In this document: positions 35,393 through 50,100 of the stretch, in pieces | How the letters are laid out: each line of letters starts with the position of its first letter | Numbering within the stretch: position 1 is the first letter of the stretch | Source: Liolophura sinensis | Taxonomy: Eukaryota; Mollusca; Polyplacophora; Chitonida; Chitonidae | NCBI RefSeq assembly: GCF_032854445.1 | Contig: NC_088295.1 | Location: forward strand, 31,173,385-31,237,384 | Reading direction: 5' to 3' | DNA: 64,000 nt | Translations under genes and position numbers: made by a program | The notes under the pieces: model-generated | Seen by the model: the letters and a program-made list of their open reading frames with translations, nothing else | Told to the model about the DNA's origin: nothing | The model's database searches: none

Positions 35393-37539
35393 GTATTTGT
35401 TTCCCTTTGTTCTGAAATATATAATATATAATACTAGTACTATATTTGAGACACAATAGAGGAGGTTTGAGATCAAACTATTTTGTTACTAAAAGTGAAA
35501 AAAATGTCCCACTGTATCACAAAAATGTGAGGCAACTTTAGTTGACATTAATTTAGTGATCACCTGCCTTGTCGTATTCCAGAGCCACAAGTGACAACTC
35601 TTTCCCACTTCAGCTCCTCAAGTTTCTCCATCGTTGATCAATTTAAAACTCCTTGTGAAAGTATATGCAAATAGCTGCCTAACATTTCTGAGAGATCACA
35701 TGGTACACTATAGCTCTGACATTGGTTGGACATATTCATAGCTCAACTTCTATATGAACCACCCTGAATCGTTACATTCACTAAACTAGAACTTGATCCT
35801 GTCTACTGCGCTGTCCTCAAAGTGTCAAAGCTGTACGTGGTTTCCTGTAATCTAAATAAAACACTGTAATGTTTGACAGAATCCATGGAGGCAAATATAA
35901 AAGGTGCATCCACTCGAACAAAATCTGAACATCTCACACTGCCATTTTCAAATCATGTGTCTCCATTGCAACTCTGAACTCTGTTGCACTCCACAAAGTT
36001 AAGAGCATTCTTTTTTCACAGTAGTTGCTTATAGTTCCTCCTGTGTATTATGAAAAGAAAAATTAAAACTCCCAAAAAGATTGTCAGTCGTCTTTTTAAT
36101 AATATAAGCTTTTGAGTTGAAAACGTTCAGCGAGTTAATCTTTTTCCAGATGACGCCAAGTGCAGCTGATTTGCGCTGAGGGAAATTTGGCGTACTGTCA
36201 AAGCGCCAGGTACATTTGTGTTATGAAGTTACAGTCTGTATTATTCATGAATAACTAAGTGATATGAAGTCAGAGTCACAGTAGGACTAATGGAAACATG
36301 TTTTTGTAGCGTATATCTTTGACATGTTCAGGACAGTACACTTAAAAAAACGTTCCTGGCTACTAAATGGAAAAGCACAGATCTGTATTTCTGAAAGTCG
36401 ACCAGGGAAGAATGAAACAGATCTCAGATGTGTACATGTTTTTTGTTTTTTTTTTTTCAATCTTTGTGAATAAAAGAATTTAGACTTGAAACTGCCCCAT
36501 TGTCTTAATTCAGTTTTCAATATATCCCACCAAGAATGATATTTGACATCTAAACCACTTAGGAACACAAATTAAATTATATTTGAATTGCAAACTTTCT
36601 ATTAAGATTGCACCACACCCAGATCCTTTCCATTCTTTGAACTGGTTCAGAACAACATATCCCAGCAGCATGTTTAACACGTCAGGTCGCTATGATGTCA
36701 AATTTCGGAAGTTTAACCTTCATTTTGACCTGGACGTGAAGCAATCCCAGGGAATGTGAATGAGTTTGTTTACAAGCAGAGGATGGGAGATAGAATCTGT
36801 GAGCTGTGTGTTAAGAAGTGAACAGTGAGTTTAATAATGTTGGTGTGTTCAAGTAGATCAGAGGCTGTGAATGGGTTGAGTCTTAATTAAGTATAACTTC
36901 CTCCTGTAGTTGGCAGAGCTTTCCCCGCACCCTTTACCCGAGCCTCAGCTTCTTCCTGTATGAACCATTCACTGTCAGACAGCCAGCAGATAACGCATTG
37001 CGTTGTTTCCTTCAGTCATTCTTCTTGTGTCTTCTCAGTCCGTAATAGTCAGGGCGTGTGCACTCAAAATACATGTAGTTAGTCTGGTCTGAAGAAAAAA
37101 AACATAACCCTGATATAGAATCTTAGTTTCAATTTTATTTTGAGGAAAAGGTTAGTTTTATATAGTAGAAATGCAGGGAAAAAAATTCATTTTTAAATTA
37201 ATTAGAAAATGCTTCATTTTTAGGTAAAAATATATCAGTTTTAATTTGAAAATGCATCATTTGATAATAGAAAGATTTGGGCATGTGAACAATTCCTTAT
37301 GACCAATCTGATCGGCTCCCTCTCATTTGGATATGAATTTAAGTCAGTAAAGGTGGTTTAATCTCATCACTGTCCTCAGTCCATAAATTCATAAATCACT
37401 TGTTATTTATACACATGTAAATATGGAATTAAACATCAATTACATGAGTAAGTAAATGCAAAAAACTGTTTATGTAAGAATAATATGATGTTGGGAAACA
37501 CTGACCGCATACCAGCTTAACTGAGTAATTATTACGTGT

Positions 37540-37592
37540 AAAATCCTTTAGTACGGCATAAAACATCAACCAAATAAATAAATAAATTAACT
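37540..37592 (+). mobile_element. SINE 3' tail remnant
   Basis: Only the terminal GTACGGCATAAAACATCAAC plus the AAATAAATAAATAA tail remains. A similar tail remnant, with ATTCTTGAGTACAGCGCAAA, lies at 38370-38418. Confidence 0.6.
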
Positions 37593-37740
37593 GGAAGTTA
37601 AATTATTGTCCCACATTAAAAGATAGGATGTCAAGACTTTGACCCACCAACAGACAAACCAACTTACAGCGTTATTTTGTGCAGCAAAAAATCAGTGATG
37701 ACATCAGATTTTTTGAAACTACTATTTTTTTGCTTGTCAG

Positions 37741-38119
37741 GCTGTGTCTGTGGTGTTGGTATCTCACCTGTCCCACATTGGTCAGTGTCTGCCTCCATCA
37801 GGAGGCATGCAGTGGGGGAGGACAACCCACGGGTACCCTGTAGCTGATGATGAAGTCGCCACACTTGACCTTAACGAACCCATGAGTAGTCAGAGTGACA
37901 GTACAGGTGTGATGACAGACTCGTTAACCACAAGTGTGAATGGTGATACATCTGAGGTGTCCACGCTGATCCCAGAGACATCCCTACCCACAATCCCAGT
38001 CCTCGGGGGTCAGTGTGTTAATGTGTCTGACTGTGCTCAGGTTTTGAACAGCACATGTAAGGACCATACCTGTCAATGTAAGGAGGATTTTTACCAACTG
38101 AAGGGCACCTGTCTTAAAA
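37741..38119 (+). other. First recognised exon of the FN3 gene: Ser/Thr-rich segment plus EB/EGF-like module
   Basis: The acceptor TTGCTTGTCAG precedes 37741 and the donor follows 38119 (phase 1). The first residues are weakly hydrophobic (AVSVVLVSHL), but no Met or clear signal peptide is seen, so earlier exons must exist. A middle stretch of about 60 residues is rich in Ser, Thr, Asp and Glu (probable O-glycosylated stalk). The end holds six cysteines spaced C-x5-C-x7-C-x4-C-x1-C-x10-C (about 38011-38112), the pattern of invertebrate EB/EGF-like modules. Confidence 0.8.
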
Positions 38120-41100
38120 GTAAGCTCTGGTATAATTGTCTATACTAGAGTCATTGCTGACTCAAAATTGTGAACTCTTAACGATGCTTAGTTTTTGGTA
38201 CTGTAAGTTGAAATTTGAACACATTTGTCTTAAGATATCAATAATGAGGTGGATAAAATTTTAATTTCTCAAGCCCGAAAATAAGCTTTAAGGTCGTATT
38301 TCAAATTTTGACTTCAGTGAGAAATGGCTTTGTAGAATCGGGCCTCCATTTACTGGTACATACAAAAGTGAATTATTCTTGAGTACAGCGCAAAACACCA
38401 ATGAAATAAATAAATAACACATGTGTATACTCTTATTACACCAAGTGCTCACCTTAAATCAGATTTTCAGCTTTACATGCACTTATAATGTGCAGTTTAG
38501 GATGGCAAATAATGTCTACTAGTGTGCTAAGCCAGACAACCTCGGGACAAGTGGACATGGTGCATAAAGTTCAGATAATCTTCGTCATGAGAAGAGCATG
38601 CCATGATAAATTGAATTATGACTGAAATCTTTAGTGTACACCTGTGTTTGTGCGTGTAAGCATATGTTAAAACATATTATTCTTTATTCATGTTATTTCT
38701 CATTTTAGATCCAGAGATAGATCTAACACCAATCAAGGAAATGCAAAATGCATGCGAAAAACTTAATGGTACTGTTGAACTATGCATTGGCTGGAAACTA
38801 GGCCAAAGCGAAGTTACATTTAGTGATATGAATGTGAGTGTTGATGTGGTGTCTGAACACACCAACTGGACAGCCCAGGTCAGTGAAATGACTAAAGTGG
38901 CCAGTGACAACACCTCTGTCCAGTACCGAGGAGTGGTGAGGGGACTCATGCCAGGTACCTCCTATATGCTCAGGCTGACCGCTGTCTCCAATCTGTGGTC
39001 AGTGACAACATCAACAACACCAGGTTATTGCACAGGTAAGTAATATTGGTAATGAACAGGTTTGGAGATATGACCTTTAGAACAACAGAGTGGTGCCCCT
39101 TGGCGACCTGACACTTGCTTTTAATATTGTAGAGTAGGCTCAGTCTGCCAGTGAATAGCTCCAACGTACCTGATGTCCCACGACCTCTTCTTGCGACATT
39201 ACTTTTCATCCATCCCGGTGAAAGCAATTGCGTCAAGGAAAGATTGAACATTTGTAACCAATATGTGGTACATCGGGTAAACCTATTTGCAACAATACTG
39301 CTTGTGATCGGTCAGCTGTGTGTCCTTGGTTGACAGTTTGGAAAGGTCTTTTATCATAGTGATACATCTATGTGTATGGAGAGAAAGAGAAAAGACATTT
39401 CTTTTTTACAACGTGGAGGAATTCCTGATTTTTCATTCAAACTGTTCTGGATAAATGTAATGGATTTAGCTTAGAAGTAGATGTGTATTATGTTTTCATC
39501 CCAGTGTCTATCTCACTATGTACTGATTAAATTAATTGCATCAGTTACTTTCTTGGGTGGGTTTGGTTGTCAGATACTGTCAAAATAATATTCAGCCATC
39601 AGTTTGATCAAAATATGAACCCTGATTTGTTCAAATATAGTAGCCCTACCATGCCGAGAAATGGCGACATCATTTTGTACTACCATATCGTTCCGTTGTC
39701 GTGATCACATAACTATAAAACTGCGCATAGGTGGCATGCATTCTCTGAAAGTCAAAATATGCAGCATTTCCCAAGACAGCTAGACCTATCCCAAACATCC
39801 GTAGTTTGCCGAGACAAGGGCGGAACGGTTCGTTCACACTGCGTTGTTTGACCTTTCGACTTATCAAATGTTTGGTTCATGAGAAATGTGTAATAATACA
39901 GTTTCTTGGCAGACATTCATCGATAGATGTGGAGATAGGGTTATTGTTGCTTCCAGCCTTGGCATTGAATAAGCTTGGGTACATGAAGGAGTGGTAAATA
40001 CAATTACATATACATATATACTTTTTAAAAAAAATGGTGCTGGTTGATCCACTTCCAGTGTCAGCGGGGAATCCTCGAGATTCCTCCACTTTCACTGTGT
40101 CAAGCCTTGGTGGCAATATTTTGTTGACATATCACTCCTAAGGCTGTTTGAGTGGCCACCGTCCTTCAGTATGACATACACCTTCAGCTGGCTCTACATA
40201 TAGATCTGTACATTACACATGGGAAACAGTGATAGTTACTTCCCGAAGGCTGGTGGTTTATTCCAGGCACTCCTAAGGCTTCTGAGGTATCCACTGTCCA
40301 TCAGTATGACATACACCTTCAGCCGCATGGCTCTGCATGTAGAAATTTGTACATTACATGAGGGAAAGAGTGTTGGTTACTTCCCAATGGCTGGTGGTTT
40401 ATTCCAGGCACTCTAGTTTCCTCAACCCATGAAACAGACCACTGACAAATTGGTTCGCCTTTCAGAAATATGAACAGTATAAAGTGAGAATTGAGACCTA
40501 CATGCAATTGACATATGCAGTGTTTTACAGCTTTTTTTTTATATATGTATGTTATCCCTCCAAGAAGTGAATAAACTAAAATTTCGCTCAAAAAGGTGCA
40601 TTTTTAGAGGCAAAAAAAGTGTCGTAAGATTTTACTTTTTGTGGTGAAACTATGTTTTTCAAGAGGACATCATCCTACTTTCCAAACAAACCACAAAACA
40701 CCTTTGTAAGATCAGTGTGACTCTCAGAATCAAGCAAATTTTGTAAATTAGTGTGTAGTCATGGAGGACATACTAGGTCATTTACCATATGTAACAGTAA
40801 ATAAAACTGCAGATGGTATAAATGGATGATGTCTGAATTTGTTCTGAATGTAGATCACTGTAGATGCCTTAAGTTTTAGTGAATATTGTTTTAATGCACA
40901 TATTTGGAAAACTCCACATTGAATATACATGTATGTTCCTGGGATGCAAATAATATGACTGCTGGCTTTGACACAGTTGGGTACAGGTAGCTTGATTAAT
41001 ATAGATTTAGATACTTGAATTGGCTCACCAGATCACATCAGAATTCTGAACATACTATATACATTTAAAATGCTTTTTTCCACCCCATGTATGAACTGTT

Positions 41101-44100
41101 TGTTTGTGTTCTGCGCACCCAGCTCCAGTGCCCCCTAAGGTAGTAGGTCACACCTCAGAACATACCTCTGTGAACATCAGCCTGACCGGTGGGGCGGAGA
41201 CCCCCAGGTACTCTGTGCAGGCCTGCCTTGCTTCTCCCCACCTAGGTAAGATTCTCCTTATGTCTGACTGTGTTCTGAACTTGTATGCCAAAGGATTAAC
41301 AAATTTTAACCTAAAAGTTAAGTTTACTGTAACCTTCAACCTTTTCAACCACTAATGCACCTTTTTCAGTGGAATTTAATGCATACAATCATTATCAAAA
41401 TGACGCCAAGTTTTTTTGTGTCATTAAAGATGTAAACTTCACAAAACTGTGCAAATTAATTCCCAGTTACCTAATACAGGTTGCAGAGGCGGCTGAAGAG
41501 TTAAGGTATATTAATATATGAATCTGAATATAACTTGGGGAATCAGAAACCTTTTAAAATGTGATGTTTGTCAATTGTAGTTTGCTAACATTCACAAAGG
41601 CTGATGTTGCAAAAATACTTAATTTTGCAGGAGAAACTGATCCTTGTTCTGATGCTGATACTAGGCCATCTTATGCCACAGTAAAGGACTTAACACAGGG
41701 TGGCCATTACAGAGTCACTGTGGCAACAGAGTTTTGTGGCATGACAAGTGAATACAATGAGTTCAGTGCTTGGACAGGTATGGATGGAGTTTTAACTACC
41801 ATAGCACACAAGAGTTTAACTGAAAGCTGGGGATTTTCTATGTTCACACATGAAGAATTTTTGTGTAACGGTCATTACAATAGCATTAATAACAAGTCTT
41901 ACATGTACATATCTGCATGGAATGTTTTAAATTGTTTGGCACAGGACAAAATAAACAACCTTAGGTATCTAACCAGGTTTGTTTGATTTAACACAAAGCT
42001 TTTAATTTTTGCTAAATGTTGTTCACAGTCTTCCTCTCCTATGGAGTCTTATGAAGACTATAGAAGCTTTTGTTCTCAAAATTGTTCACCAGTTTTTGGT
42101 GATATATACACATTCATGACTGTGTACACAAAATTTTTTGTCCATCTATCTGAAAGCAAGTTTATTAGAGCTCATGTGGGTTAGATACACTTGCATTTGG
42201 CGAGTACATCTATCATCAGTATCTGACATGATCATTTCTGTCAGGAACTATGTGTACCCTATTTCTTCTCATTTTTGGGACACCTGGTCTGCTCATTTTA
42301 GCCAATATATATGTAATTATACCAGGAATATTGAGTTATTTTTTTTCTCACATGGTCAGACCATCTAATGAACAACATACTCATATTTTTACTTTTTCAA
42401 AAGGTTGGTAAAGAAATGTAATATTCTACTTTCAACGCTATTAACATCTCATTTTAAATCTCAAAAATTAGGGTATCCTTTTGACCATCAGTCTGTCCTG
42501 TATTTGTTCCTTAAGATGCAAAACTTAACTGAGAGTTGACCCTGAAATATGTTAATTAAAATTTTACAGCTAGAGATTACTGATGTTGAACCAGGTGTGT
42601 ATTGTTAGGTGACGAATCTGAACTCAGACTTACCTAGTCTACAAACACTGGGTAATTTTAATATCTGTATGTGCCTTTATAAACTGATCTAAATTCTGGT
42701 GTAATCAGTCCCTGAGATCTCTGAGATGTTGGTGGACTGCCACACCGGAGACTGTGAGACGAGTGGTGAAATATCATGGTGGCTGGCTGACGAGTCGTAC
42801 GCCGACGAATTCAGGGTGACAGGGAGCAACGGACTGAATTGCACTGTACCTTGGGTCTTCGAGCAATTCACATACAGCACCAATGCAGATAAACTGTCCC
42901 CTGGTCTCACCTACCACTTTACAGTGGAAGCCATTGTGAAAACTGGACAAGGTGTACTGAAAAACTTGTTTGAGGATGATTATACCACATGTAAGTAATA
43001 CAATGCAGTTGTGCATCGCTTAAATTTTCTTGTTTTTTTTTTCAGTTCATCACTGTGTTCATTTTCCTTTTAATGAAAACAAATAATTTTTAAACCCTTC
43101 TGTTCCAAAAGTCATGGAAAATGAGAACATTGATTAACATATAAAGAAGCCCAAAAAGATTTTTTGTGGAAACAGAATTTCTGTAATTCTTCAGCCATGT
43201 ATGCAAGGTGTTTATTAAAGCATATTCTTAAGGTGTTATTCTGTGTTGACTGATAAAATTATGCTTTTGCGAAACATCAACACTCACCTATCCAACCAAT
43301 GTAGTTTTGTTTCCATAATGAAATTAAAAATGTGCATAAATTACACAAATAAGTGAAAAGGTCATGAAAGTAGGGGACATGTATTAGTGATAGTGAAATA
43401 CTTTTATCTGTAGAGTAGTTAGCAAGACTTGTATTTATGAAATAATTGTGATAATAAGTAAGTTTTTTTTTTCACATTTTTTCTTTTTTCAGTGCCACCG
43501 CCTGCAGTTATCAAGAGCCACCGGATTGTTGATGAGAAAAGTGTGATACTGGAACTTTCTACCAGGATTCCTTTGAATATAACTGGTCCTTACATGTACA
43601 AATTGTTGTACTGCCTAGGTGAGTATTGTTAGGTGACTAATTTAAACTCAGATCTATCCAGTGTTTACCTGTACAAACTGATGTACTGCCCAGGTGTGTA
43701 CTGTTAGGTGTCTAATCTGAACTCATATCTACCCAGTGTTTAGCTGTAATGAACTCTAATGTGAAATCAGATCTACCCAGTGTGTACCTCCACTAACTGT
43801 CGCACAGCCCAGGTGAGTATTATTAGGTGTCTAATCTGAACTCATATCTACCCAGTGTTTAGCTGTAATGAACTCTAATGTGAAATCAGATCTACCCAGT
43901 GTGTACCTCCACTAACTGTCGCACAGCCCAGGTGAGTATTATTAGGTGTCTAATCTGAACTCAGATCTACCCAGTGTTTAATTCCACTAACTGACGTACA
44001 GCCCAGGTGTGTATTGTCAGGTGACTAATTTAAACTCAGATCTATCCAGTGTTTACCTGTACAAACTGATGTACTGCCCAGGTGTGTACTATTAGGTGTC

Positions 44101-47100
44101 TAATCTGAACTCGTATCTACTGAGTGCTTATGTGTAATGAACTCTAATCTGAAATCAGATCTACCCAGTGTTTACCTCCACTAACTGTTGCACAGACCAG
44201 GTGAGTATTATTAGGTGTCTAATCTGAACTCAGATCTACCGAGTGTTTAATTCCACTAACTGATGTATTGTTAGGTGACTAATTTGAACTCAGATTTACC
44301 CAGTCTACAAACACTGGGTATTTTTAATATTTGTATGTACTGATCTGTACTTTCCAGACCTGCCTACTTGTACGATTTTGGTGTGTTTTGTACGCCAAAC
44401 ATGTACAAAATATGACCATACCTTAAAGAGATATGAAATATGCTTATTTCCCTTACACGGAAGAAAATAAAAACCAAAGTCCGATTAAATGCAGTGATGT
44501 GCACGAAGAAAGCAGATGTAAAAGCACTAAGCCACTTACAGTGAGAAATTCTTGAACAAGCATTCCTTGATTCCCCTAGAATTGCAGCGTCACAATGCCG
44601 CGTCACAATTGGGAAATCCACATCATCACATGATGAGTATAGGTCCCCAGTCTAGAATGGCTGTAAAACTCCTTGAATATTTTATGGTATCCATATATGT
44701 GACATTTGTTCATATGTGAAATTTTTTTTGCAGTTCAATAAGCAAACCGTCAAAAAAGCCTGATCACAGAAAATATACACAACTCATCAAAGCTTATACA
44801 CCAGCTAAATATGCTATATCATTAATAACCTCATTGAAGTAGAACATGAAGAATTTTCCTCTTAACTAAGACACCAAACATGTTTTTTGTTGCCCAGTTG
44901 GGTACCTTAACCCCTTTTTTGGAAATTCCTGACATCTCTATTGTAGTGACACAAGTTACCGTAATTAAAACGTTTTTGCGTTGGTGTTTTTATTTGAAGT
45001 GATTTTTAAGAAGGATTAAAAATATATCTGCAACATTGTTGTCGCAGTTTTGTATACATATAAAATTTGATTTGTACACCTAAATATGAGTGTTTGTAGA
45101 CATTACATTCATTAGGGGTAGGCATGTCTGACTTTCTAAAATATGACAAGTAATTTACTACCCATGGCCACAGCCAGTTCTCAAAGGATCATCATCGTGA
45201 CATTGTACATATGTATCACCTTTTCCATCTTACGTATTGATTTCTTTGTAAATCATTTGTGTTGTTGATTTCTTGTTTTCTTTTTTGAAGTTGTGGATCA
45301 CCCAACAGAGTGCAGTAAAGACCAAACAAAGAAGGTGAACACACCAGGGCCAACCTACCACACACTGGAACAATTTCATCCATTTGGAAAATACAACATT
45401 TCTGTGACTTCTGCTGTGTTTGGTGAAGTTGTAGAGGAAGTCATTAACCCAAAGTCTGCATGGATTTTCATATCACTAGGTATGGACATGGTACATTTAC
45501 TATGCAGTATCTAGCTATAAAGGAAGTAATCTCTGTGTGCGAGTATGTCAGTCATTAAATTTTATCCACGACCATGCAGTGTTATATGTAGTTTCATAAA
45601 ATTTCATAAAACTTCATCAGTCAATTTTTCTCCAACTTCACTCGTAAATCACACTGTCAGATGGCATTATAACTTGGGCAAGAAAGTTGATTTTCAAACT
45701 TTTGTGAAATTGTCTCCCAAATGTAAGCTCTATTGACATTCATTATTTAAATGATTTTTCCAGAGCCTAATCTATGGGTGGCTGTGATACAATGGAAAAC
45801 AATCAGGGCTGACCAGATTGAGTGCTATGGACTCCAGCCAATGACACAAGCCTGTGTACAGTGGTCTCTATCTTTCAACATCTCTGCTCCTATAAACATC
45901 ACAGTTTACAGCAAATCTGCCATAACAGGAAGTGACCAGTCTGCGGAGCTACCTGGTGGACAAAATGAGAAGGGAGAGAACTTGTACAGAATTGAAGGGC
46001 TTAGTCCTGGCTTAGCATATAACTTCACAGTTGTGATAATGTCAGGCTTGTGGAGAAATGAGAAAACTACACAGATTTATTACACATGTAAGTGCTTGTA
46101 TACAGTAAGTCTCAGTAGGTCAATGCTCTGAACCTTGATGTGTTGGAAAGAAAGCACTATCCAGATAAAAAGTTAAGAATCATTTTCCTCCATGAATAGA
46201 GAATGGAGCGACATTATGTTTTGCAAAAATTTCACTACCCTTTTTCCTCAACCATTCAGCATATCAAAGAGCAAAGTTCATTGCAGTTTATGCACATTTT
46301 TAATTTGATTTTTGGAAACAAAAGTTCCAACAGACAAAAGCCAGTTTCAGGGCATCACAAAAAGTTTAATTTTACCAGTCAACACGGAATAATGCCTTCA
46401 GAATATGCTTGAATAAACACTTTGCAAACATGGGAAAAAGGTTAAAGAATTAAATTAATTTCAATTTAACTACATGTTAACTTAATGTAACCTGAAAAAA
46501 AAAACCTGCGGAGAAAGTGGTAATGGCCAGATTGTCCACCTTACATTATATAGCACCAACTTCCGAGGTTACTTGGGTCAACATATGTTATGTAGCATAT
46601 AGTTTGACAGTGTGGATCGTGTTTTTTGCATAAGGGTGTTTTCAAACATGTCCGGTACCTGTTTTCCTTTATTTATTTATTTGATTGGTGAAGTGAAATA
46701 TTCTTGAGTAAGGCATACAACACCAATCAAAGAAATAAATAAAAGAAATATTTGATTGGCATTCTATGCCATACTCCAGAATATTTCACTTACTTGATGG
46801 CATCTGGTCTTATGATGGCAGGAAACCAGGCAGAGCATTGGGGAAACCCACAACCATCCACAGGTTGATAGTGGATCTTCCCATGTATGACTGGAGAGGA
46901 AGCCAGAGTGACTCACTAGACTCATTCAGCCACGGCAGCCCCATCTGCTATTTTCAGGCTTGGATTTCACTGTGTTATGTCTTCTGCATCTGCAGATTTG
47001 TGTAATAGATACAATCTTCTCACAGCAGCCTTGTCTCCCCACAGATCCCTCATCCCCTGACATAATGAACCAGACCTCAGCAGATACGACCTCAGTGACT

Positions 47101-50100
47101 CTCAGCCTTAACAAAACCTCACACAAAGATGCTGAGGAGGAGTACGAAGCTAGACTCTGTGACACCTCTGTCAAAGGTAAGTTGTGTTTGTGATGTCCAT
47201 ACAGACAAATTTCTGTCTGTCTCAGTATTTCTAAGTTGAGTGGCTAACTCCAGTAACAGCAAAAATTAAAATTTCTGCATTCAAGTGGACAGTCCTTACT
47301 GGAAGTTACTTCGCAATGTAGGAGATATTGATTTGACTTGAATGAGGTTTTATACCATGTAGATATAGCAATCACTGAAATTTATTGAACATGTAAATGT
47401 ACAGGATTGGGAGTACAGTTTTCACAAGGAACATGTTATGATGTCATTGTCATCTTGATTTTGATTGGCATTATTAACATTAAGAGTGTTTTGTCTCCAG
47501 GTAGCACAAGTTAGTTGCTTCTATATATGAGATTTGTAACTTCCTGTTTTTTTACAGATTGTAAAGACAGTTGGACAGAAGATAACTTAAAGCTAAAAGT
47601 GCAGAACATGATGTTGACAATAACCGGCTTGAATCCCTCTACGAAGTACAACATATCTCTTAGAGCGGTGATAGTGAGGGGAGATAACTCCAAACTTGTT
47701 AGTCAGCGAATCACCTCAAAAATAATATACACAGGTAATAGACAAGACTAGTGCCATTTCTTAGTAAAACCTGTGTTGAGGTTACAACTGAAATATACCC
47801 AGCTCCATTTTGTTCATCGCCATAATAAAGGGAAAGACAAGATTGCCATAAGGTGTCTTGTTAAACAGCCATTTAGTAGCTTGTTATATGTAGGTGTAGC
47901 TATAAGCTGTCTGTTTTTGATTTCCCCTAGTTTTGCATACTCACTGTCATGTAGCAGTTTTGGTGACTCATTTGCAACTGTGTTTAATGTAATAAGACAG
48001 GTGTTTTGATGCCAACTGCAGGGTTCAAATTAGGATATGTCTGATGGTGTACTATGATTCTTTAGTCTTATGAATTGTACAGGTCAAATAAAAACAGGAC
48101 ATGTTAACTTTATACCAGCTAGAAAATAATTCAGTTCCTAATGGCCTACACTGTTTATGGTACTATTAACCTTTCATGTTTTTTATCGCTTGCTATTGCA
48201 AAACTGTGGTCGACTTTTCAGTTGCCAGTAATAATCAGCTGTTTTGAACCTTGGATGTGTGCTATAATTTGGGAAAGAAGTATATGACACATGGCCTAAA
48301 ATTCTGTCAATGACTAAGCCACTTATTTTACACGATTCTGAAGAGTTTTGTTGACTCTAGAAAGATATTTTGAGGCATATTTCAAAAGATCAACAAGAAA
48401 ATGTTCCAGCACCAAAAGTAACCTTTATTTACCTCTAAAAATGTGATTTTTGAGAGCAAATACAATAATATTGATAAAAATGCATGAAACAGTGTCTGCT
48501 AGCACAATCCCTTTAGTGCCCATTAATCTACCATGTCCAGCATTTCTAATTTACAGGTAAATCTCCTAAAATTACAATGATGGAACTAAGAATATTGGAA
48601 ATCCAACAATCTCCTCAGCCTACACTGATAGATTTGAGATTATTGGAAATCCAACATTCTCCTCAGCTTACACTGATAGATTTGAGATGATTGGAAATCC
48701 AACATTCTCCTCAGCCTACAGTGATAGATTTGAGATTATTGGAAATCCAACATTCTCCTCGGCTTACACTGATAGATCTGAGATTATTGGAAATCCAACA
48801 TTCTCTTCAGCTTACACTGATAGATTTGAGATTATTGGAAATCCACCATTCTCCTCAGCCTACACTGATAGATCTGAGATTATTGGAAATCCACCATTCT
48901 CCTCAGCTTACACTGATAGATTTGAGATTATTGGAAATCCAACATTCTCCTCAGCTTACACTGATAGATTTGAGATGATTGGAAATCCAACATTCTCCTC
49001 AGCTTCCACTGATGGATTTGAGATGATTGGAAATCCAACATTCTCTTCAGCTTCCACTGATAGATTTGAGATCATTGGAAATCCAACATTCTCTTCAGCT
49101 TGCACTGATTGATTTGAGATGATTGAAAATCCAACATTCTCCTCAGCCTACACTGATAGATTTGAGATTATTGGAAATCCAACATTCTCCTCAGCTTGCA
49201 CCAATAGATTTGAGATGATTGGAAATCCACCATTCTCTTCAGCTTGCACTGATAGATTTGAGATGATTGGAAATCCACCATTCTCTTCAGCCTACACTGA
49301 TAGATTTGAGATTATTGGAAATCCACCATTCTCCTCAGCTTACACTGATAGATTTGAGATTATTGGAAATCGACCAATCTCCTCAGCTTACACTGATAGA
49401 TTTGAGATTATTGGAAATCCAACATTCTCCTCAGCTTACACTGATAGATTTGAGATGATTGGAAATCCACCATTCTCCTCAGCCTACACTGATAGATTTG
49501 AGATGATTGGAAATCCAACATTCTCCTCAGCTTACACTGATAGATTTGAGATGATTGGAAATCCACCATTCTCCTCAGCCTACACTGATAGATTTGAGAT
49601 GATTGGAAATCCACCATTCTCCTCAGCTTACACTGATAGATTTGAGATTATTGGAAATCCAACATTCTCCTCAGCTTACACTGATAGATTTGAGATGATT
49701 GGAAATCCAACATTCTCTTCAGCTTACACTGATAGATTTGACATTATTGGAATTCCACCATTCTCCTCAGCTTACACTGATAGATTTGAGATGATTGGAA
49801 ATCCCACATTCTCCTCAGCTTACACTGATAGATTTGCGATTATTGGAAATCCAACGTTCTCCTTTAATAAGCCATAATGTTGCTGAACATAGAATATGTA
49901 AATTCTTCTGAACTTACATGAATTGGGTAAAGAATGTAAAGAACCTATGTTGGTGTGATAGGAAATATATGAAATGTAGCATTCTCTCAAATTTATATTG
50001 GTATAGCATATTATACCATATTATAGAAAAGTGCATGTCTGATTGAAATACACCCACCAAATGAATGTATGATCTCATCCTTCTAGCGCCCCTGGAGCCA

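Larger units (their letters stand above)
32571..37740. other. No convincing gene: probable 5' region of the FN3 gene
   Basis: SINE family II at 34515, a dispersed repeat at 34861, SINE family IV at 35140, a dispersed repeat at 35505 and a SINE tail at 37540. The signal-peptide exon of the FN3 gene should lie here or further left but was not found. Confidence 0.5.

Noticed and set aside
43493-44345. Repeated donor-like copies as extra coding exons of the FN3 gene
   Set aside because: The copies hold only the last few codons of the exon, lack acceptors in the right place and contain stops; only 43493-43618 fits the reading frame of both neighbours.
48585-49868. CRISPR-like array
   Set aside because: Units are adjacent copies with no unique spacers and lie in a eukaryotic intron; this is a plain minisatellite.
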